Assembly: GCA_045637425.1 (NCBI GenBank)
Contig: JAZTZL010000042.1
Coordinates: forward strand, 1-37,160
Reading direction: 5' to 3'
From: CAJGBR01 sp045637425
GTDB taxonomy: Bacteria > Bacteroidota > Bacteroidia > Bacteroidales > Rikenellaceae
DNA: 37,160 bases
The stretch's first letter is position 1; every line of letters starts with the position of its first letter. The notes under the pieces are model-generated. The model was not told where the DNA came from and did no database searches. It saw only the letters and a list, made by a program, of their open reading frames with translations. The position numbers were made by a program, and so were the translations under genes. Of this stretch, positions 16,196 to 24,671 are shown in pieces.

Positions 16196-16674
16196 TAATT
16201 TCGCAATTCTGAGAAAAATTTTTTCATCAGTTCGGCACATTCCTCCGCGAGCACTCCATTTTGAATTACAGTTTTGGGGTGCATCAAGGTTTCCGAGTAG
16301 CGTCTGTATCCCCCTTTAGGGTCATCTGCGCCCCAAACTACACGTCCGATTTGACTCCACCTGCAGGCTGCTGCGCACATCGGGCAGGGTTCGATTGTGA
16401 CATACAGTGTGCAGTCCTGCAAATATTTCGAGCCCAATTCAGCGGCTCCGGCCGTTATAGCCTGCATTTCTGCGTGTGCCGTAGCATCGCACAGTGTCTC
16501 CACCAGATTGTATGTTGATGCCAGCACCTTCGCAGTGCCGTTAGTTCTATTGGCACCACCATCAGCTACCAAGACTGCACCTATGGGTACCTCTCCTTTA
16601 GAAAACGCTTGTTGTGCACAAGTTATTGCCTTGCGCATATATTGTTCATCTTCTTTACTAAACTCTTTGTTCAT
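16195..16674 (-). CDS. tadA: tRNA-specific adenosine deaminase TadA
   Basis: 159 residues of the cytidine-deaminase fold. Zinc ligands and proton donor are HAE (His67, Glu69) and PCPMC (Cys97, Cys100). TadA deaminates A34 of tRNA-Arg(ACG) to inosine. The core GEVPIGAVLVADG (27-39) and DCTLYVTIEPCPMCAAAC are family hallmarks. Guanine deaminase and other nucleoside deaminases share the fold; the N-terminus and length (about 150-170) favour TadA. It is the last gene of the rsfS-ftsH operon and starts 46 bases after the exonuclease gene, close to the next promoter. Confidence 0.92.
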   Translation of the reverse strand: MNKEFSKEDEQYMRKAITCAQQAFSKGEVPIGAVLVADGGANRTNGTAKVLASTYNLVETLCDATAHAEMQAITAGAAELGSKYLQDCTLYVTIEPCPMCAAACRWSQIGRVVWGADDPKGGYRRYSETLMHPKTVIQNGVLAEECAELMKKFFSELRN

Positions 16675-16720
16675 AGGTTGTCCAATAATCGAGTAAGAGT
16701 GTATCCGATTTTAAGTTATA

Positions 16721-17215
16721 TTACAAAATTTCCAGAGCGATTGCAGCACAAGCCTCAGCATCGGCCAGAGCGTGGTGGTGAGCTGTAAGGTCATATCCGC
16801 AGGCTGCTGCCGAGGTGTGCAGTTGGTGGTTGGGCAGTTGGCTCCCGAAAGTTCTGCGTGATGCAGCTAGCGTGTCGTGAAAAACGTAGTCGGGATATTC
16901 CATATCATAACTATTGTGCGCAGCCTTCAGGCAACTCTCATCGAATGGCGAGTTGTGAGCTACCAGCGGCAGTCCCTCGATTTTCGGTGCAATCTGTGCC
17001 CATACTTCTGGAAATTTCGGAGCATTGCGTGTATCCTCATCGCTCAGTCCGTGAACTGCGCAACAGAATTGTGCATAGTAATTAGGTGTCGGGTGTATTA
17101 GACTGTAAAATTTATCTACAATTTCGCCATCTTTTACAATGACAATACCTACGGAACAAACGCTTGACCTGCTGCCATTTGCAGTCTCGAAGTCAATTGC
17201 TGCGAAATCTTTCAT
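16721..17215 (-). CDS. DEDDh 3'-5' exonuclease, DnaQ-like
   Basis: 164 residues. Exo I is DFET (Asp8, Glu10), Exo II is HNSPFD (around residues 87-92), and Exo III is HHALADAEA, with the catalytic His and Asp in the last 20 residues. It matches the small stand-alone proofreading-like exonucleases (polymerase III epsilon type or ribonuclease T type) with no C-terminal extension. It therefore probably trims DNA or RNA 3' ends in repair or processing; which one cannot be decided. It is 8 bases downstream of the AI-2E-family gene and co-oriented with tadA. Confidence 0.88.
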   Translation of the reverse strand: MKDFAAIDFETANGSRSSVCSVGIVIVKDGEIVDKFYSLIHPTPNYYAQFCCAVHGLSDEDTRNAPKFPEVWAQIAPKIEGLPLVAHNSPFDESCLKAAHNSYDMEYPDYVFHDTLAASRRTFGSQLPNHQLHTSAAACGYDLTAHHHALADAEACAAIALEIL

Positions 17216-17223
17216 CTATTTTC

Positions 17224-18318
17224 TTAGTTTAGGTTTTTTGTTAGTGATTGTACGACTCGGAATTCATTAAAGAACTCTTTTGCCAGAATTCTCAATACGG
17301 TGTATCCCGGAATTGCGAACAACATACCCACAATTCCGGCCAGACTGCCTGCTATCAATATTACGAGGAATATCTCCAGCGGGTGAGCCTTCACGCTGTT
17401 AGAATATATAATTGGTTGCAGTACCAGATTGTCAAGTGTTTGGAATAAAATAAATACCAATATGATTTGCCAAATCAGCGATATATCTCCCACTATTCCG
17501 ACCGAGACTACGCCGATGAACACTCCAATGACTGCTCCGACGATAGGCCCGACGTATGGTATCACATTCAGTACCGAAGAAATCAGTCCAACCACCATAG
17601 CATCGCTCAGCGATACGCCTATTATTCTCAGCCCGATGGTTACAAAAATCAGCATTATAGACGATTCGCAGAATATACCCACGAAATATCTCTCCAGCAG
17701 TTTGTTAATCGAGCAGAGTGACCTTTTGATATTATCCTCATAACGTTTTGGTAGCACCATTATCAGCATATTTTCGAACAGACGATCGTCTTTCAGGAAG
17801 AAGAAAGTGATGAATGAAATTGAGAAGAGTGCAATTACGAGCGTAGTCAGCGTATCCGTAAGTGACGAAAACATTTTGTTTACGGTATTGATATTCACTA
17901 CGGACGAGATTTTTTGGCTGATTATTTGACCGATTGATTGTTCGGACTGTTCTGGCGGCAGTACATCTCTCAGGAATGTTTCGATTCGCTGCATAGGTTC
18001 GCGAAAATATTCATAGACAGATGAGTAGTCCATTGATGTGAGTTCTACTACTTTGTCTATTATAATTGGTACAAAGAGGTAGAATCCGATAAAAGCTACG
18101 GTCCACATTACCAGCAGTACAATTCCCGAAGAGAGCCAGCGTGGTATTTTGAAATTTCCGATTTTGATTTTTTCGAGCAGTGCGACCAGAGGATTCCCCA
18201 AAATTGTCAGTACGAACGAAACCACAATATAGCAGACAATATTGCTGAAGTACCACATCAGAAACATTGCCACTACAGCAATGGCTATTGCTGCAATCGA
18301 GTGGTTAAGTTTGCTCAT
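17224..18318 (-). CDS. AI-2E-family (PerM-like) membrane transporter
   Basis: 364 residues, about 7-8 TM helices with a periplasmic-facing loop region around 90-150. The pattern ISFITFFFLKDDR near 175 and NVIPYVGPIVGAVIGVFIG near 250-268 are the core of the AI-2E transporter superfamily (PerM/TqsA). Known members export autoinducer-2, act as Na+/Li+ antiporters or have unknown substrates; none is predictable here. It starts 15 bases after the psd stop and is part of the phospholipid/FtsH operon. Confidence 0.9.
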   Translation of the reverse strand: MSKLNHSIAAIAIAVVAMFLMWYFSNIVCYIVVSFVLTILGNPLVALLEKIKIGNFKIPRWLSSGIVLLVMWTVAFIGFYLFVPIIIDKVVELTSMDYSSVYEYFREPMQRIETFLRDVLPPEQSEQSIGQIISQKISSVVNINTVNKMFSSLTDTLTTLVIALFSISFITFFFLKDDRLFENMLIMVLPKRYEDNIKRSLCSINKLLERYFVGIFCESSIMLIFVTIGLRIIGVSLSDAMVVGLISSVLNVIPYVGPIVGAVIGVFIGVVSVGIVGDISLIWQIILVFILFQTLDNLVLQPIIYSNSVKAHPLEIFLVILIAGSLAGIVGMLFAIPGYTVLRILAKEFFNEFRVVQSLTKNLN

Positions 18319-18333
18319 TACAGAGTCAAGAAA

Positions 18334-18993
18334 TTACTTTTTAAGAGTAGCAATAACCGTGCTTGTGCCTCGAACTTTCTGATTAAGTTCGACTTTGATA
18401 TCGGCATCAAGCGGCAGGAATATATCCACTCGCGAGCCGAACTTTATGAATCCGCATTGGCTTGTCTGGTCAACTTCCTGACCTTCGCGAGCATAGGATA
18501 CGATGCGACGAGCTACGAAACCGGCAATCTGCCGGAACAATATTTTACGAGAGCCGTGTTCCACGACTACAGTAGTTCGTTCGTTCAGTTCTGAAGATTT
18601 AGGGTGCCACGCTACCATTTTAGCTCCGTGGTGGTGGCGTTTATAGATGACCTTTCCGCCTATTGGGTACCAATTGACGTGGACATTCCACAGCGACATA
18701 AATACCGATACCTGAATACGTTTATCGTGAAAGAACTCATTTTCTTCAGTTTGTTCAATGACAACAACCGTGCCGTCAGCTGGAGAGTAGATTGTATCCG
18801 GGTCGCGATTAAGCTCACGTTCTGGATTTCGGAAGAATCTGATTATGATTGAATAAACGAGTAAAATTGCTGCTGAAAGGAGCCATTTCCACAATGCAGA
18901 TTCGCCTCTTAATAGAAAAAAAACGGCTACAGAGGCCACTATCGTAGCAACTGTTACAATAACTCGACCTTCACGATGTATCTTAAAACGCAT
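18334..18993 (-). CDS. psd: phosphatidylserine decarboxylase, short archaeal/Bacteroidota type
   Basis: 219 residues with two N-terminal hydrophobic stretches (about 12-29 and 34-52). It converts phosphatidylserine into phosphatidylethanolamine. Pro-enzyme self-cleavage occurs at the Gly186-Ser187 bond in KFGSRVD; the new N-terminal Ser becomes the pyruvoyl group. The motifs PADGTVV (71-77) and FMSLWNVHVNWYP (98-110) match the family. It lies 29 bases after cdsA, whose product supplies CDP-diacylglycerol for phosphatidylserine synthesis, which makes a coherent phospholipid module. Confidence 0.95.
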   Translation of the reverse strand: MRFKIHREGRVIVTVATIVASVAVFFLLRGESALWKWLLSAAILLVYSIIIRFFRNPERELNRDPDTIYSPADGTVVVIEQTEENEFFHDKRIQVSVFMSLWNVHVNWYPIGGKVIYKRHHHGAKMVAWHPKSSELNERTTVVVEHGSRKILFRQIAGFVARRIVSYAREGQEVDQTSQCGFIKFGSRVDIFLPLDADIKVELNQKVRGTSTVIATLKK

Positions 18994-19022
18994 ATCAGTT
19001 TTTAATTTTTACCGATACAAAT

Positions 19023-19820
19023 TTAGAATAAAAATTGGTTTGTGACAAATAAATAGATAAAAACTATTGGTGCAGAGATAAAAACTGCATCAAATCTGTC
19101 AAGGAATCCGCCGTGTCCCGGTATCACCGAGCCCGAATCTTTCATCTGAACTGCCCGTTTGAACATCGATTCAATGAGGTCGCCGAAGACACCTGCGATG
19201 CAGACGATGGCTCCGAATCCTGCCCACCAAAGTGATATTTCATTGTGTAGCAGATATCCGGCTCCCACAGCAATGCCGATTGAAAAAATCAGTCCGCCGA
19301 AGAATCCCTCCCACGATTTCTTTGGAGATATTCGTTCGAAGAGTCGGTGTTTGCCCAGGGTCATTCCCACGAGGTATGCGCCCACGTCGTTGGTCCATAC
19401 TGTGATAAAGTATGTCAGGAAGAACCACTTGTCGTAGTTGCGGAACATCACGAGCATCATCATCGGCACTACGATATAGATTACGTTGCCCACCGATGTG
19501 AAGATGTTTTCGAGTGGGGTAGTCCTATTCCTATAGAGTTCGAGTATTGCGACCATCGGCAGAATAGACATTAAGATGCAGAGCGTCAGTGTGTAACTGC
19601 TGCTGAACCACATTGATGCAATGGTCAGCAAACCTAAACCAATCGGAAGAATCTTATCTGGAAAGATTCCCTTTTTTTGCGCGATTGTGTATACTTCGAG
19701 CATCGAGCCCGCAGTTATGAGCAGCGCTACGACCAGCATCGCCCAGCTACTCAACGCCGACAGTCCGATGGCTGCCACTACGATGATTCCGCCCAAAGAT
19801 CTTACCAAGAGTTGCTTCAT
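19023..19820 (-). CDS. cdsA: phosphatidate cytidylyltransferase CdsA
   Basis: 265 residues with about 7-8 TM helices. It makes CDP-diacylglycerol from phosphatidic acid and CTP. The C-terminal family signature is complete: SMFKRAVQMKDSGSVIPGHG followed by GFLDRFDA (about 222-250), including the Lys-Asp and Asp-Arg-x-Asp residues that bind the metal and CTP. Gene order ftsH-cdsA-psd links membrane protein quality control with phospholipid supply. The gene starts 18 bases after the ftsH stop. Confidence 0.96.
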   Translation of the reverse strand: MKQLLVRSLGGIIVVAAIGLSALSSWAMLVVALLITAGSMLEVYTIAQKKGIFPDKILPIGLGLLTIASMWFSSSYTLTLCILMSILPMVAILELYRNRTTPLENIFTSVGNVIYIVVPMMMLVMFRNYDKWFFLTYFITVWTNDVGAYLVGMTLGKHRLFERISPKKSWEGFFGGLIFSIGIAVGAGYLLHNEISLWWAGFGAIVCIAGVFGDLIESMFKRAVQMKDSGSVIPGHGGFLDRFDAVFISAPIVFIYLFVTNQFLF

Positions 19821-19838
19821 ACCGATTTGAGTTTATAG

Positions 19839-21812
19839 TTATTCTGCACTAATATTTTCTTGAGTTTCAGGTTGTTCTTCAGTCTGAGTTTCGGGTTTCA
19901 CACCTTCTGGGGTATGTCCTGAAGGGCGTTTACCCAAGATTTCTTCCACATCTTCTGTGAAAATCACCTCACGTTCGAGCAGTTTTTCTGCGAGTTGTTC
20001 CATCTGCTCTCTGTGCTCTTCGAGGATAGATTTTGCCTTTTGGTATGTCGAATCAATCAATGCCTTAACCTCCGAGTCTATTTGTTGGGCAGTCTTGTCG
20101 CTATATGGTTTAGTCAATCCCATATCGCTTTGACCTGTTGAGTCATAATAACTTATATTGCCCAGTGAGTCGCTCATACCGAAATAGGATATCATCGCAT
20201 AAGCCTGACGCGTAACACGTTCCAGGTCGTTGAGCGCACCCGTTGAGATTCTACCCAAGAAAATCTCTTCGGCAGCTCTACCGCCCAGCGTTGCAGCCAT
20301 CTCATCAAGCAGTTGCTCTTTGGTTGTGATGTGTCGTTCATCGGGCAGATACCACGCTGCACCCAGTGCTCGGCCGCGAGGGATTATCGTAACCTTGATT
20401 AGCGGATTAGCATATTTCAGCAGCCAACTTACCGTAGCGTGACCAGCTTCGTGGAACGCAATTGAGCGCTTTTCCTGATCCGAAATGATAGTCGAACGAC
20501 GCTCCAATCCGCCTACGATTCGGTCGATTGCATCGAGGAAATCCTGACGTTCAACCTGAGTTTTATTTCCTCGGGCTGCAATCAGCGCTGCCTCGTTGCA
20601 TACGTTTGCAATATCTGCACCCGAGAATCCCGGTGTATGTTTAGCCAAAAATTCTCTATCGAGATTCGGGTCAAGTTTCAATCGTTTGAGGTGAACGTCG
20701 AAAATATCTCTACGTTCTGTGAGGTCGGGCAGTTCGACGTGAATCTGTCGGTCGAAACGACCGGCACGCATCAATGCCTTATCCAAAATATCGGCACGGT
20801 TCGTAGCTGCAAGAATTATGACTCCGGCATTTGTAGCGAATCCGTCCATTTCGGTAAGTAATTGGTTCAGTGTATTTTCACGCTCATCATTTGACGAGTA
20901 GCCTGCATTTTTGCTACGTGCGCGACCGATGGCGTCGATTTCGTCGATGAAGACAATACACGGAGCCTTCTCCTTAGCCTGACGGAAGAGGTCACGAACG
21001 CGAGATGCACCCACGCCCACAAACATTTCGACAAAGTCCGAACCGCTAATAGAGAAGAACGGCACATTAGCTTCGCCAGCTACGGCTTTGGCTAACAGAG
21101 TCTTACCTGTCCCTGGAGGGCCTACCAGCAGCGCTCCTTTTGGAATTTTACCACCCAAATCGTTATATTTTTTCGGATTGCGCAGGAAGTCCACAATCTC
21201 CATAATTTCGGTTTTTGCACCCTCCATTCCGGCAACGTCCTTGAACGTAACCTTCATTTGCGAGTCCTTATCAAATACCTGAGCCTTAGCTTTGCCCACA
21301 TTGAATACTCCGCCACCGCCGCCACCGCTGCCGCGCGACATATTACGCATCATAATGACGGTGAACAGAATTATCAGCAAGAATGGGAACACGGTCCAGA
21401 CATCGCTCCAGATGCTGCGTTTCTTTGTGAATACAGGAGAGATGCGTGCCGACTCGGGCAGCGACTCTTGAACTTGCTCCAAATCGTTCTCAAACTTTTC
21501 GAGCGAACCAATCGTGAATACAAACTGGGGTCCACTTGCGGGCATATTTTTGTATTCTGATTGCTGTCTCCACTCTTTGATTTTGTCTGGTTTAAGATAG
21601 ACTTCGACAACCTCTTTGTTAATCACATCTACCTTCTTCACATCTCCCGTAGCAAGCACCTGATTTTTGAATGTAGCCCAAGTAATTTCGAGAGGATTTC
21701 CGCTGCTGTTGAGCATTCCCCAGCCGATGATAAATAGAGCTATCAGTCCGTAAATCCAGAATATGTTGAATTTAGGCTTTGGAGTTCGGTTATTAGGTTC
21801 TATTTTTGCCAT
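19839..21812 (-). CDS. ftsH: ATP-dependent zinc metalloprotease FtsH
   Basis: 657 residues. TM1 is at about 17-35, a periplasmic domain spans 36-135, TM2 is at about 138-155, and a glycine-rich linker (GSGGGGGG, 161-168) follows. The AAA+ module has Walker A GPPGTGKT (231-238), Walker B IVFIDEID (287-293) and the second region of homology ending MRAGRFDRQ (348-356). The protease site is HEAGH (His454, Glu455, His458). It degrades misassembled membrane proteins and short-lived regulators. The C-terminal tail is Glu/Pro-rich. It starts 32 bases downstream of rsfS, a frequent Bacteroidota arrangement. Confidence 0.97.
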   Translation of the reverse strand: MAKIEPNNRTPKPKFNIFWIYGLIALFIIGWGMLNSSGNPLEITWATFKNQVLATGDVKKVDVINKEVVEVYLKPDKIKEWRQQSEYKNMPASGPQFVFTIGSLEKFENDLEQVQESLPESARISPVFTKKRSIWSDVWTVFPFLLIILFTVIMMRNMSRGSGGGGGGVFNVGKAKAQVFDKDSQMKVTFKDVAGMEGAKTEIMEIVDFLRNPKKYNDLGGKIPKGALLVGPPGTGKTLLAKAVAGEANVPFFSISGSDFVEMFVGVGASRVRDLFRQAKEKAPCIVFIDEIDAIGRARSKNAGYSSNDERENTLNQLLTEMDGFATNAGVIILAATNRADILDKALMRAGRFDRQIHVELPDLTERRDIFDVHLKRLKLDPNLDREFLAKHTPGFSGADIANVCNEAALIAARGNKTQVERQDFLDAIDRIVGGLERRSTIISDQEKRSIAFHEAGHATVSWLLKYANPLIKVTIIPRGRALGAAWYLPDERHITTKEQLLDEMAATLGGRAAEEIFLGRISTGALNDLERVTRQAYAMISYFGMSDSLGNISYYDSTGQSDMGLTKPYSDKTAQQIDSEVKALIDSTYQKAKSILEEHREQMEQLAEKLLEREVIFTEDVEEILGKRPSGHTPEGVKPETQTEEQPETQENISAE

Positions 21813-21844
21813 CTTAAATCTATTTTAACGATGCATATATAGCG

Positions 21845-22183
21845 TTAAAATTTCTTAATTATTGCGTCAGCCCACAAATCTTCTAAGCGATAGAATTCAC
21901 GAGCTTCGGTTCTGAAGATATGAGCAACGACATCTCCATAATCGACAATCACCCACAGAGCATTTTCCGTACCCTCTTTTCTTATTGGCCATTCGTGATG
22001 TTGTTTGAACACTTCTTCTTCGATTCCGTCTGCGATAGATAGCACCTGAGTGCCTGAATCTGCATTACAAATTATAAATTCATCACACACTGCACCGTCA
22101 AATCCACGCAAGTCAAGTGATACAATCGACTGTCCTTTTTTATCCTCAATCGCAGCGATTATAGTTTCTGAAAGTTTATTCAT
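21845..22183 (-). CDS. rsfS: ribosomal silencing factor RsfS
   Basis: 112 residues, the DUF143/RsfS family. It binds L14 of the 50S subunit and blocks 30S joining when nutrients are scarce. The core DLRGFDGAVCDEFIICNADS and the ending VVAHIFRTEAREFYRLEDLWADA, with the conserved Tyr and Trp, are typical. Length matches E. coli RsfS (105). It is the first gene of the rsfS-ftsH-cdsA-psd operon, directly downstream of a well-formed promoter. Confidence 0.95.
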   Translation of the reverse strand: MNKLSETIIAAIEDKKGQSIVSLDLRGFDGAVCDEFIICNADSGTQVLSIADGIEEEVFKQHHEWPIRKEGTENALWVIVDYGDVVAHIFRTEAREFYRLEDLWADAIIKKF

Positions 22184-22214
22184 AAAATCTTTTAATACAA
22201 TTTTGTTAAGCTCG

Positions 22215-22245
22215 CAAAATTAGCATTTTTTTTCAACAATTGCAA
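22215..22245 (-). promoter_or_regulatory. promoter of the rsfS-ftsH-cdsA-psd operon
   Basis: On the minus strand TTG (22243-22245) is followed by a 20-base spacer and TAATTTTG (22215-22222), fitting the Bacteroidota consensus TTTG/TTG-N19-21-TANNTTTG. It ends 31 bases before the rsfS start and abuts the 3' end of the oxyR-like gene. Confidence 0.7.
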
Positions 22246-22247
22246 TT

Positions 22248-23132
22248 TTATCTCATCACTTCAACAATCGTGCTGCGCAAAGCGTCTACCATTGCTTGTT
22301 TTACGAAACTCCATCTTACGGACAGGGTTATTGGGCGCGAGTAACCTCCGTTTCCAAGTTTGTGGATACGACGCTGATTTTCAGTGGGTATCGAATCAAG
22401 ACACATTTCGGGCACGATGGTCATCGACGCAGTACTGTCCACCAGACGCATCAGTGTCTGCAGCGAGCCGCTCTCGAAACGGAATCCACCCTTATATTTA
22501 TTTTTCAGTCCACACAAGTCCAAAACCTGACTACGGAGGCAGTGTCCCTCGGGCAGCAATAATAGTGATTCACCCTGAATATCTCCGATTTCGATGCACT
22601 CTTTGTTGCTCATCGGGTGTTGGTCAGAGACGTATGCGTAGAATTTGTCGCGTAAAATTTCCTGTTCATCGAGGTCTTCCGGAGTCCCGCCAGCCATTAC
22701 TGCCACATCAATATGGTCCTCATACAGCGAGCGAATCAACTCGGGAGTAACCATCTCGTAGACTTCGAACATTACATCGGGATATTTTTTGTTGAATGCC
22801 GGTATGAACTTGTGCAACAAATAGGGCGCAATTGTTGGAATAACTCCTAACCTCAACACACCTGCCACTTCGTTTTTCATATCCGAGATTACGTTCTTTA
22901 CCTTGTAGAACTCAGCAAGTGCCACCTTTGCTTGAGTCTCGACTACGCGACCTGCCTCAGTTAGTTGTATCGGTTTGCTCGAGCGGTCAATCAACACCAG
23001 ACCCAATTCGTTTTCGAGGTTTTTAATCTGCATACTCAACGATGGTTGCGTAACAAAACAGCGTTCTGATGCTACCGAGAAACTTTGCCACTTGGCTACG
23101 GCGAGGAAATACTCGAGTTGAATTATTGTCAT
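22248..23132 (-). CDS. oxyR: OxyR-type LysR peroxide-response regulator
   Basis: 294 residues from the ATG at 23132, where the HTH begins (MTIIQLEYFLAVAK). A longer frame to 23195 would run through a terminator. The LysR HTH covers about 1-60 and the effector domain the rest. In OxyR, peroxide oxidises two cysteines to a disulfide; both are here with the E. coli spacing, Cys198 and Cys207 (EGHCLRSQVLDLC), matching 199 and 208. It probably activates catalase and peroxiredoxin genes elsewhere. It lies downstream of the hydrogenase cluster in the same direction but is separated by a terminator. Confidence 0.93.
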   Translation of the reverse strand: MTIIQLEYFLAVAKWQSFSVASERCFVTQPSLSMQIKNLENELGLVLIDRSSKPIQLTEAGRVVETQAKVALAEFYKVKNVISDMKNEVAGVLRLGVIPTIAPYLLHKFIPAFNKKYPDVMFEVYEMVTPELIRSLYEDHIDVAVMAGGTPEDLDEQEILRDKFYAYVSDQHPMSNKECIEIGDIQGESLLLLPEGHCLRSQVLDLCGLKNKYKGGFRFESGSLQTLMRLVDSTASMTIVPEMCLDSIPTENQRRIHKLGNGGYSRPITLSVRWSFVKQAMVDALRSTIVEVMR

Positions 23133-23155
23133 TTGGGCTTGAATAAATTTAATTT

Positions 23156-23196
23156 GAAAAAATGGCTGAGAGCACTCGGTGAGTTTCTCAGCCATT
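23156..23196 (-). terminator. terminator of the hydrogenase operon
   Basis: An 11-bp perfect stem (23161-23171 with 23186-23196, 14-base loop) is followed on the minus strand by TTTT. It starts 26 bases after the stop of the catalytic hydrogenase gene and isolates the oxyR-like gene. Confidence 0.85.
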
Positions 23197-23222
23197 ATTG
23201 TTATACTAAGCAGTCTGAACGA

Positions 23223-24668
23223 TTACTCTTCAGTGCCGTAGCGCATTTGATACAATTTCACAGAATTGTCGATAGTCTTTTCGTGAGCTTCGTTACCATA
23301 TTTGTCTACGTCAACCACGTTGCGAGGACCGTGAGTGATACACAACGGACCGTTCAAGCAACCGCCTTCGCAGATCATACCTTCGAAGAAGTTGTTGTCG
23401 CTCTTACCCATCTTGAGTTTCAATAAGTTAGCACGACATTGTTCCAGACCATTCATCACAACAGGGCGCAAGCCTTCGATATTCTTTTCTTTAGCCAAAT
23501 CCAACAAACCTTGAACGATACCGCCAGACTTAGCGAAGATACGGCCGTAGAATGAACCGTTGTTCAGGATAGAGTCTTCTTGTGTAGCAGTGTCAATACC
23601 GCGAGCATCAACAAATGCCTGCAACTCTTCGAATGACATTACATAGTCGATAGCACCACCGGTCTTTTCGAGAGTGTATTCCATCTTCTTAGCAGCACAC
23701 GGGCCGATGAACACACACTTAGCAGTCGGGTCAGTATGTTTAATCAGACGAGCTGTTTCAATCATCGGAGAAACAGTGTGTGAAATATACTTAACCAATT
23801 CCGGATGGTTGATGTTGATGTAGCGAACAAATGACGGACAGCAAGATGTAGTCATCAGTTTGCGTTCCAACCATTCGTTACCCTCTTTCCACAGAGTGAT
23901 GTCAGCACCCAAAGCAGCTTCAACAACTTCGTGGAATCCGAGTTTCTTGATAGCAGTAACAACCTGACCGATACGTCCGTCGCGACATTGGCTCACGATA
24001 GCCGGAGCGATGACTGCGTAAACTTTGTATTTAGTGTTGTTTTCTGAATCTTTGAGCAATTTCACGATATCCAGAACAAATGATTTATCAACCATTGCGC
24101 CGAACGGACACGCCAAAACGCAGGCACCACACATAATACATTTGTTGTTGTCGATAACTGCTTTTTTGTTTTCGTTGATAGAGATTGCCTTAACTTTACA
24201 GCTACGCATACAGGGGCGATCCTGTTTGATCAATGCTCCATAAGAACAAGCCTGAGTACAACGTCCACATTCAACACATTTTTCAGGGTCGATTGTAGCT
24301 CGACGGTTCACGATGGTGATAGCATCTTTCGGACAAACCTCCTGACACGAGTGTGCCAAACAGCCACGACACGCGGGTGATACGTAAATCGCGTTAGTAG
24401 GACATTCGTCACAAGCGATGTCAATTACTTCGATTACGTTAGGATTAGTTTTGTCTCCGCCAGAGGCCATACGGATACGTTCTTGCAGAATTGCTCTCTC
24501 CTTGTAGACACAACATCTGAGTTGTGCTTTTGGCCCCGGAGAGATAATCTTGGGGATTTCGATATACGCATTCTCCAATCCGCCTTCATAGGCACGATGT
24601 ACAAGTTCTTTCAAAACGTTGTACTTCAACAGCTGTACGCTGGTGTCAAAAACTTTTTTGTTTCCCAT
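23223..24668 (-). CDS. ferredoxin-fused [FeFe]-hydrogenase, catalytic type
   Basis: 481 residues. The N-terminal half is rich in [4Fe-4S] cysteines: Cys86/89, Cys100/103/108/112, Cys131/134/137/141, Cys153/157 and Cys177/180/183/187. The C-terminal half is the H-cluster domain. L1 TSCCPSF (Cys276 proton relay, Cys277 ligand), L2 GPCAAKKME (Cys324) and L3 MICEGGCLNGP (Cys433, Cys437) are all intact. The GP after L3 and GPC at L2 differ from the classical GGGxP and MPC. This resembles the widely distributed 'group B' anaerobe enzymes. It should make or use H2 with ferredoxin in the cytoplasm. There are no HydE/F/G maturases in the window. It is last gene of the four-gene operon, starting 3 bases after the phosphatase stop. 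Confidence 0.88.
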   Translation of the reverse strand: MGNKKVFDTSVQLLKYNVLKELVHRAYEGGLENAYIEIPKIISPGPKAQLRCCVYKERAILQERIRMASGGDKTNPNVIEVIDIACDECPTNAIYVSPACRGCLAHSCQEVCPKDAITIVNRRATIDPEKCVECGRCTQACSYGALIKQDRPCMRSCKVKAISINENKKAVIDNNKCIMCGACVLACPFGAMVDKSFVLDIVKLLKDSENNTKYKVYAVIAPAIVSQCRDGRIGQVVTAIKKLGFHEVVEAALGADITLWKEGNEWLERKLMTTSCCPSFVRYININHPELVKYISHTVSPMIETARLIKHTDPTAKCVFIGPCAAKKMEYTLEKTGGAIDYVMSFEELQAFVDARGIDTATQEDSILNNGSFYGRIFAKSGGIVQGLLDLAKEKNIEGLRPVVMNGLEQCRANLLKLKMGKSDNNFFEGMICEGGCLNGPLCITHGPRNVVDVDKYGNEAHEKTIDNSVKLYQMRYGTEE

Positions 24669-24671
24669 TAT

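Noticed and set aside
23133..23195. 21-codon N-terminal extension of the OxyR-like protein
   Set aside because: It would read through the hydrogenase terminator, and the LysR HTH starts at the ATG at 23132.
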